In this document: piece by piece, positions 16,007 through 23,700 of the stretch
How positions within the stretch are numbered: position 1 is the first letter of the stretch
How the letters are laid out: every line of letters begins with the position of its first letter
Source: a virus
Virus record (IMG/VR): IMGVR_UViG_3300043427_000929
Span: 1-37,179 of that record
Strand: one strand, 5' to 3'
Length of the DNA stretch: 37,179 nucleotides
Made by a program: the position numbers and the translations under genes
The notes under the pieces: generated by a model
Database searches by the model: none
The model's input: the letters and a program-made list of their open reading frames with translations, nothing else
What the model was told of the DNA's origin: nothing

Positions 16007-17029
16007 TTAGTAAGCGCCTCCGAGTTTACCTTGATTTTGTTCCATTACTCCAGATCCTCGGTAGGTTAATCTAATAGCTCCCATACCGCCTCTCTTACCG
16101 TGATCTCTCACGCCTGGACAAGGAAATGGAGGGCCGCCAGCTACACCGTAAGGCATAAACACGTAGCATCCTAATGTTTCATAGCATCCGCAGGCCTGTT
16201 GACCGTTATAACATACACTCCATGGCATACCACCACTCGGTGATCTTGACAATGAATTTAGTGCATATGCGGCATTATGATGTCCCATACCTGACCATTC
16301 AGAGTATTGTGGATCGTCATCGTGTGTATAACCAAAATGTCCTCCGTCCTGACTGAAAATTCCGGAAGCGTAAGGAATAAATGATTCTGTTGAGCAGATG
16401 CAAATTGCGTAGCATCCTTTAAATTGTGCATAGCCAATACATCCGCATTTGTTGATGTCGCCACCATAACCGCAGGCTAACCACGCACCGCTACAATGGT
16501 TACATACTATACCGCAATTGTCAACACCTGTAAATTTGGTAGTACAAAAGCCTGCTGCCGTATAACAGCAGTACGCAGAAGAACCAGTGGTACAAATTGC
16601 TGTGCCGCTACGACCGCCTTGGGCACACATACATCCGCCGGTGAATCCACATAAATCTCTAGCATTGCCCCATCTTAGATAAGAAGCAACGCTACATCCC
16701 GAATTACATAGATCGTGAGCATTACATGCCTGACCTGGGCAACCGCAAATGTATGTATCTGGCCAAACTGCAATAGTTTTTTTAGAGTATCCAGGAGCGT
16801 TTCCAGGTAGTCCAAATCCACAACAACACATACGGGAACCACTACCTGCTGCTCCCCATACTTCCATTGTTAGTGTTCCGCAACCTGGTGATCTCCAACA
16901 ATACATAAAGTCTGATCTCACACATGCAAACATACTTGGTACGGTGACTACCCAGACCTTGCCCTTTTCCAAGTTTTCTTGGTTGCCAGCAATCTCTCTA
17001 GTAGATAATAGGTCTGATAATTTTGCCAT
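16007..17029 (-). CDS. Cys/Gly-rich adhesin-like protein, paralogue 3 of 3 (340 aa)
   Basis: About 32 Cys in 340 residues. Motif order as in its paralogues: NLEKGKVWVVT, EVWGAAGSGSRMCCCG, then a variant segment in which KKTIAVWPDTYICGC replaces the CxC pairs, GCMCAQGGRSG, CGIVCNHC, YGGDIN, CYAICIC, SLSRSPSGG, ACGCYETLGC and PCPGVRDHGKRGGMGAIRL, followed by a short tail (GSGVMEQNQGKLGGAY) absent from paralogue 1. It is the first translated of the three. A weak AGGA is seven bases upstream of the ATG, and the stop of the 108 aa fibre gene is 14 bases upstream. The CxC loss near the N-terminus shows that not every cysteine pair is under strong constraint. Confidence 0.75.
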   Translation of the reverse strand: MAKLSDLLSTREIAGNQENLEKGKVWVVTVPSMFACVRSDFMYCWRSPGCGTLTMEVWGAAGSGSRMCCCGFGLPGNAPGYSKKTIAVWPDTYICGCPGQACNAHDLCNSGCSVASYLRWGNARDLCGFTGGCMCAQGGRSGTAICTTGSSAYCCYTAAGFCTTKFTGVDNCGIVCNHCSGAWLACGYGGDINKCGCIGYAQFKGCYAICICSTESFIPYASGIFSQDGGHFGYTHDDDPQYSEWSGMGHHNAAYALNSLSRSPSGGMPWSVCYNGQQACGCYETLGCYVFMPYGVAGGPPFPCPGVRDHGKRGGMGAIRLTYRGSGVMEQNQGKLGGAY

Positions 17030-17042
17030 TTTTAATTCCTAA

Positions 17043-17369
17043 TTATGGTCCGATAAACACCCAGCCAAATGTTGCGCCGGAATAAATCAAAGTTACTGCT
17101 GCATTGTTTAAGTTCAATACTAAATCTTCTGTAAGGTTTTGAATCTTTTGTCCATTGCGAGCAAGAGTTACATTGTTAATACTAAATGTACCAGCAACAT
17201 CGATGACTTGAATTGTGTCACCGTCTGCTGGAGAACTTGGTAGTGTTAATGTAAATGCGCTGCTTGTGGAGTTTGCAAAAATCCTTTCACCGGCAGTAAG
17301 GGTTGCAGAACCAGTTAAAGTTCTGTTAGTTACGCCTTCTGCGCCAAAGGATGATACTTGTCTGCCCAT
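17043..17369 (-). CDS. Small fibre/decoration domain protein (108 aa)
   Basis: One all-beta domain: AGERIFANSTSSAFTLTLP, then SPADGDTIQVIDVAGTFSIN, then VTLARNGQKIQNLTEDLVLN, ending in AVTLIYSGATFGWVFIG. This pattern (polar strand, LPxxPxxGDxIxIxD, NVTLxRNGxxI, LxY..xxGW) is common as a stand-alone or terminal domain in appendage proteins of marine phages. No cysteine, no signal peptide. AGGAG lies ten bases before the ATG. It stands directly before the Cys-rich trio and after the 106 aa gene, so it probably belongs to the same appendage. Confidence 0.7.
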   Translation of the reverse strand: MGRQVSSFGAEGVTNRTLTGSATLTAGERIFANSTSSAFTLTLPSSPADGDTIQVIDVAGTFSINNVTLARNGQKIQNLTEDLVLNLNNAAVTLIYSGATFGWVFIGP

Positions 17370-17387
17370 TTTATGTTATCTCCTAAA

Positions 17388-17708
17388 TTATACCGTTGAG
17401 GTCTCAATACCAAATACACTCACTGAGGTATTTGCATTGCTGGCGTATACAACAAGACGTTTTCCTGCATCCATCATAATACCAGTTCTTTCTAATACAC
17501 CGTTTGCACCAACTACTGCATCATACTCAATAAATTCAGCTGCTGTTGGTGTAGTTGATGCTGCTAAAGCGACCCTCAGTGCTACCGTGCTAGACGATCT
17601 ATTGCAGATACTTAATGCTAAAACCGTGAAGGTTGTAGCAGGTACCGTATATACCGTTGTATATGTAGCTGCGGATGGTGCCGCTTGTCCTAATAATCCT
17701 GTTGCCAT
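17388..17708 (-). CDS. Small beta-sandwich virion protein (106 aa), family also at 31980 and 35107
   Basis: Ala/Thr/Val-rich protein with the order: TVYTVPATTFTVLALSICN, a strand with VALRVAL, IEYDAVVGANGVLERTGI, AGKRLVVYAS, ending in SVSVFGIE. This matches the pattern of two other small proteins in the window (CNxx...V.V.....V..L.I....A......L..G..I...AS....V.VS). GGAG is eight bases before the ATG, 13 bases after the stop of the 2789 aa giant. A CATAAATA element lies ~85 bases upstream inside the end of that giant. Probably a small decoration or fibre-joint protein; no precise function. Confidence 0.65.
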   Translation of the reverse strand: MATGLLGQAAPSAATYTTVYTVPATTFTVLALSICNRSSSTVALRVALAASTTPTAAEFIEYDAVVGANGVLERTGIMMDAGKRLVVYASNANTSVSVFGIETSTV

Positions 17709-17721
17709 TATCGAATCTCCA

Positions 17722-20700
17722 TCAATTGTTCAATAAAAAGTAATTTAACACAAGGGCATCACCGCCTATACCGCCTTTGAAGTTTACCTTTGTATTTATG
17801 TTAATCTGTACATTTGTTGTTGTAGCAATAGTTTGCCCAGCTATGTAAATAACACCTGCTGTGAGGGTATTTACGTTCAAACTAGAACCACCGCCACCAA
17901 TTTGGCTAGTAATGTACGCTCTGATAGCTCTTTGTGTTGGAATAATGCTATCTGAATCCTGTGTAAAGAATGGATCTGTTGAGAATTCTGTAATTGTTGC
18001 ACCCGAACCTCCGAGTGCTACAGAACCCAAACTTAACTCATTCAATCCAGCAATATTAAACGCATCAGCATTTAATGTTGCAACACCAGTTGATTGCTCA
18101 ACGTTAAACAATCCGCCAACTCTAAAGTTACCGTCTTGGTCAGTTGATGTATAGAATACACGACCACCTAACGATTGTTTATACTCGTTCGCCGGAATTG
18201 GATCACTAAATGGCAACCCTGGATAGTTAGTATTGGTAAAGTTTCCAGTACCAACATCTAGCAAGTCATGTCCAGTTAAACGTACCTGTGAATATCTACG
18301 TCTAATTACGGTAGCTGTTTCATGTTCTGGTGCTTCTGCTGCACCAATTGCTGGACTTAACTGCAATGTAGCATTATATGTGCCATCTGGATTTGTAACC
18401 AATGAAGTTACATTAACTAATCTATACCATACATCGTCAATACCTGCAATTTGTACGTTAGAACCTGCCTTAGGAACATCAGTTAAATTCTTAAATCCAA
18501 CAAAAGAACTAACTTGATAATTGTCAGCATATCCGTTTCCAGAAACTTCAGCTGACGCTGCTGAGAATCCAGTTCCTCTATTGATAAACGTTGGTTGAGC
18601 TATTGCACCGGTTCCAATTCTAATTTGCAATGTTGCATCAGAACCAATATTGTTTGGATCGGTTATAGTAGCTGACGGAGCAGTTACGTATCCAGAACCT
18701 GGTTCGTGTATCCAAATTTCATATAACCTTTCATCTAATACATAAGCTCTTGCTCTTGCAGTGGCACCTTGACGAATATTGAGCACTCCCAGAGAGTCTG
18801 CACCTAAAACTACCCATCTTGGATTACCTTGATAATTTCCTAATGCACTAGCCACATACGACTTGCTGGCTAATGAAGTCATTGACCCACTACCCGAACT
18901 TAACACAAAATTAGAACCACCTTTAGTTGACGACACGGTAAATTGTGTAGAGTTTGGTACACTAGTTACATAATAGTATGCATTGTCAAGAAGCCCACCA
19001 AATCGTGTACCACTAAATCTAATTCTATCATTTACATTCAATCCAGCTGTGCTTGCACAAGTTAATAAATTAGAATTCAACACAAAATTCAAACTTGCTG
19101 CGCTGGTTGTACCGCCTGTGGCTAATACTGCATTTCTATCGTTTCCATAGGCTGCTGCTGCCCAGTTTGCTGTTGAGGACAATGTAGATCCTTCGACCCA
19201 TGTAGTTCCATCTGTAGAATATGCTGTTCTATTTGAGTTGTATGCAAATGCTGTAAATGCACCTCCTCCATAGACAACTTTATTCCAGTTTGCCGCTGCA
19301 CCTGGTAGAGTTGCTGCTGTCCAGGTTGTTCCGTTAGTAGAATACGCTGCTGCTGTTGAAGTACCAGCTGTGCCGCCGGCAATCGCAACAAATCTTCCGT
19401 TGCCAAATGCAACATCAGACCATAAATCCGAACTTGGTAATGTTGTACCCGAAGTCCATGTTGATCCAGCATTTGTTGAATATGAAGCGGTTTGGCTACC
19501 GGTTGCGTACCCAGAAACAATTACAAAATAATCAGTTCCACCTATGTTACCGTATGCAATTGCGCTGTTTTCTGACGAACCGCCGGAAATTGCAGCGTTG
19601 GTCCATGTTGTGCCGTTAGTAGAATAATTGATTGCTGCCGAATCACCTTTAATAGCAACATATCGTCCAGCACCATATGTCATATCTTTCCAGAAACTAT
19701 TAGTTGTCATAGCGTTTGCAACACTAGACCAAGTAATTCCGTCTGCTGATGTAGCAGTATCGTTTGTTCCGCCGTTGCCACCAATTAACGCCACATACTG
19801 GTTAGTTCCGTTATATGCTATGGTAGTGTATTCCCAGTTTGTTCCAGAAAGAGGTAATGTTCCAGCAACCCATGTTTCTCCATTGGTGCTGTATGCTGTT
19901 AATGCTGTAGATCCCACACTATCATAACCAACCGCAACAAATCTTGTTCCAGACCATGTAACATCAGTCCAATAACCGGATGCAGGAAGTGTTCTAGCTG
20001 TGTAATTTGCTGGATTTGTATTTTGAGCAGTTGATGTAACATTAAATGATACATGAGAACCGTCTCTTAGTGTCCATGTTACACCGTCTGGTGAACTTGC
20101 AGCATAATCTCCGTTGCTGGTTACGTAGAATACACCTTGGCCGTAACCAATACTAGTCCACTCATACAATCCTGGCAAGTTGCTCTTGTACCAAGTTGCG
20201 CCATCAAAACTATATGCTGCCATTGCAGAGCTATCAGAAATTGCAACATAACGTCCGTTACCGTAGGCAATGTCTACCCAATTAGATTCTGTTGAATCAT
20301 CATTGCTTGGTAGAGTTGTTACGGTCCATGTTGCTCCCGAAGTAGAATAAGCAACGCTGTTGGAGAAGTTACCTTCAACTAGTACAAATCTACTAAATCC
20401 ATATGTGATTGCTTTAGCGCCAGATGCTACGCTGTTAGTAGACCATGTTGCTCCACCGTTGGTAGATACCGATCTAAATGCTAAACTTGAATCGCTTTCT
20501 GCAATTGCAACAAACGACCCGTTACCGTAGGCAACATCACACCAGTCAGCTACTTCATTTAATGATGCAATAGTCCAGTTAATACCGTCTAAGCTATAGG
20601 CTGAAACTGAGCTTTCTCTAGCAATTGCAACATAATAACTAACATTGCTTACCACTCCGTATGCTATCGCAGTCCACTGATTACTTGCACCAGGTCCTGT

Positions 20701-23700
20701 TGCTGTTGGTAAAGTTGTTGCTGACCAAGTTACTCCGTCTAAGCTGTACGCACCGGTTGCAGAACCGTTAACTAAAGCTACATATTTTGCTGTCACTGCT
20801 GTTCCGCTAGCTGTTACAGATGTAATAGCACCGCTTGGATTTGTTGCAGTATCAACGGTAATAGTTAAATCATTAGCTGGAGAAGTTCCACCTAGAGAGG
20901 TGCCTGCAATAGTTAGTGTGTTACCTACAGCATATAATGCACCACCAGCTAGTACTTCAACTGAATATACTCCCTGACGTCTTGTAACATTAAATGTTGC
21001 TAGAGAGCCCGATCCACCACTTGCACTTAATGCTGTATAAGCAGCATAACCATCACCAAATACTACATCAGACCAATTTGCCGAACTTGGCATAGATGCT
21101 AAGGTTTTAGTAAATGGAGGTGCTGTAAGAACGATTCTCGGAGTGATTTCGTAGCTTGTTGTTACATCTAATGCTGCTTCAATTGGAGTTCCAGGAACCA
21201 CATGATCCCAACCGGCAGTTCCTGTTGATTCTTTATAAACGGTTGCAATTTTAGATCCTGCATTATATGTATTAATATAACCGTATTGACCTGCACCTGT
21301 TCCCGATATAATATAAATGCTCATTCCGGCATATGCACCGCTTCCGGCAATATCTGCCGCAGCTAATGTAATTTGTGTTGTATTACCAGCTTGTGCTAAG
21401 TTAGCAGCAGTAAGATAACCTTCGCCACCTGTGCCAGAACTATCACCTGGGTCTGTTAACCTTATATTGAACACAGCCCCATCTCTAAATTCATTCGCCA
21501 GCGTTGACAAACCTGATCCCGATCCGGAAGTTGTGATTGTTGCCTGACTATATTCAGAACCGGCATTACCAAATTCATAAATTAAAACATCGTCCCCGTC
21601 TGTTATCACACTTCTAACATCGGCTTCTTCCCCTCGATTATTAATTTCACCTTCGATTGGAACTTCTGTAATATCGACACCTTCAGCAACACAGCCAAAG
21701 GTACCGTATGAGGTGTTACCATTAGTAGCACGGATCTTACCGCCATTTTCTGCTAGATATCCAATGTGTGCATAGTATGAGAACACAGAAACAAGTTCTG
21801 CTCGTCCTAAGTTAGTAATCCATGCACCAATACCATCGCTAATAACTTGTGTAAAGTCGTTGGAAACGATAGAATCGTTACCGCCAGCATGTAATGATCC
21901 GTCGATCTTTTGACCAGTTGCGCCCGTACCAAATGTTGTAACGTTTTGTACATAAGTAGATCTTGAAGTTACCCAAGTTCTATTGTCGTTTGGACCCCAA
22001 CCTGGATCTAGAGAAACATAAGCGCCTGCACGAGGTCTTTGTGTTCCGTATTCATTTGCCGGTAACAATGCACTTTGTACTCCAGTTTGGTCTCCGTCTG
22101 AGCTACCATCTAGTCCTGTTACGGTTTGATTTCTTACTCCGCAACCATTTCGTACCAAATACATATTTTCTAATTTAGAACCAGTAAATGCATTTCTATA
22201 ATATTTTGCCGCATACACAGATTTATAGTTTCCTGTGTAGACCATGTCATATGCGATTGCTTCAATATAGTTTCTAACGTCGTTCTCACAGCTATCAGAA
22301 TTGTATTCCCATTTGAGGGTCATTGTTCCTGAAGCTGTAGTTAATGTTTTTACTGCACCGCCTAATGTATCAGATATTTTTAAAGTAGTTGGATTAACTA
22401 CGGTATGAACGTAATATGTCGTTGCTAATACAACGCCACCAAATACGGTACCTGTAAATCTAATAGTGTCTCCTGCTACCATCCAGCTGGTGTCTCCAAC
22501 GGTGATAGTATCGGTACCGGCACCTGTTGTAGCTGTAGCTGTTGTTATAAATGTTGTATCAATATAAGCATTAGATTCAGCTACTAAAAATTCTTTGTTC
22601 AATAGCAAAATACTTGCACCATTAATTACATCAATATCGGTAGTTGGACTATTTGTTCCAACAATAATCGGTTCTGTTCCTGTATTCGCATAAGAAATAA
22701 TATTATCCCAAATTTGTTGAGCTAATACAGAAGCACCCGTAGCAACAACCTTGCTACACTTAGCAGATATAAAATCTAAAATATCTTGAGTTGCGGCTAA
22801 TTGATTTGCTATAACAACTCCGGTAGACGTAATGCCTCTACGATATGACATACCGGCTTTGATAGAATTAAAATTAGAACCAAACATTAAATCAAAACCA
22901 AGTGCATCAACAATCAATCCAACGTCTCTTGAACAAGTAGATTCGTTAAATTCTAAGGTTGGATATTCTCGTTTAATAAAGGCCAAAGAATCACTCTGAA
23001 TAGTTGTTCTAAATGTAACTAATGCTGTTTTGGCTTTTAATAAACTTGCTGATACCCAAGACTCGTCTGGATTTATAGTTACCGGATAGCCAACATCTGT
23101 AGTGTCGCCGTCTACGGTAATAACATCAATGATATTTTGAATTCTTTCTTCACCGAATGCTGCTGCAAATGCGTTACCGGCTGTGCCGCTTACATCTTGA
23201 GTTTCAGCATTTCCTGAACTTGGAGTGATTGATGTTTCTGTAATAACATCGCCAACAATACTCTTAAGGTGAGCGTATGCTGCCAATGTTTCTTCTTTTT
23301 CGCCATCGCCAAATGTTGCTGCACCAAAGCTGTAATATGCTTTAGCAGCAATCATTGTTTGATAATTTCCACCATAGGTTAAATCATAACGCATTGCATC
23401 AAGGATATAACCAACGTCTCTAGCACAAGCAGCCGCATCATATGTAAATGACCCCGAGAACGGAGCAATAGATCCTGCAACCTGTACTGCTATCCACGCA
23501 GTAATTTCTGCTTTGATAAAGTTTGTGTTTGCTAAAATTTGTGCTCTAGCATTATCATATGTTGAAGTTGCTCCGGTAGGATTTCCACTAGATGCATACT
23601 CAACTTGAGTTAATGTTGAACCCCAGTTTGTTGGACTTGGAATAACGAATGCATCAACTGCTCCAAGACCGTTAGTTAAGATGTCTTTGATTTCTGTAAC

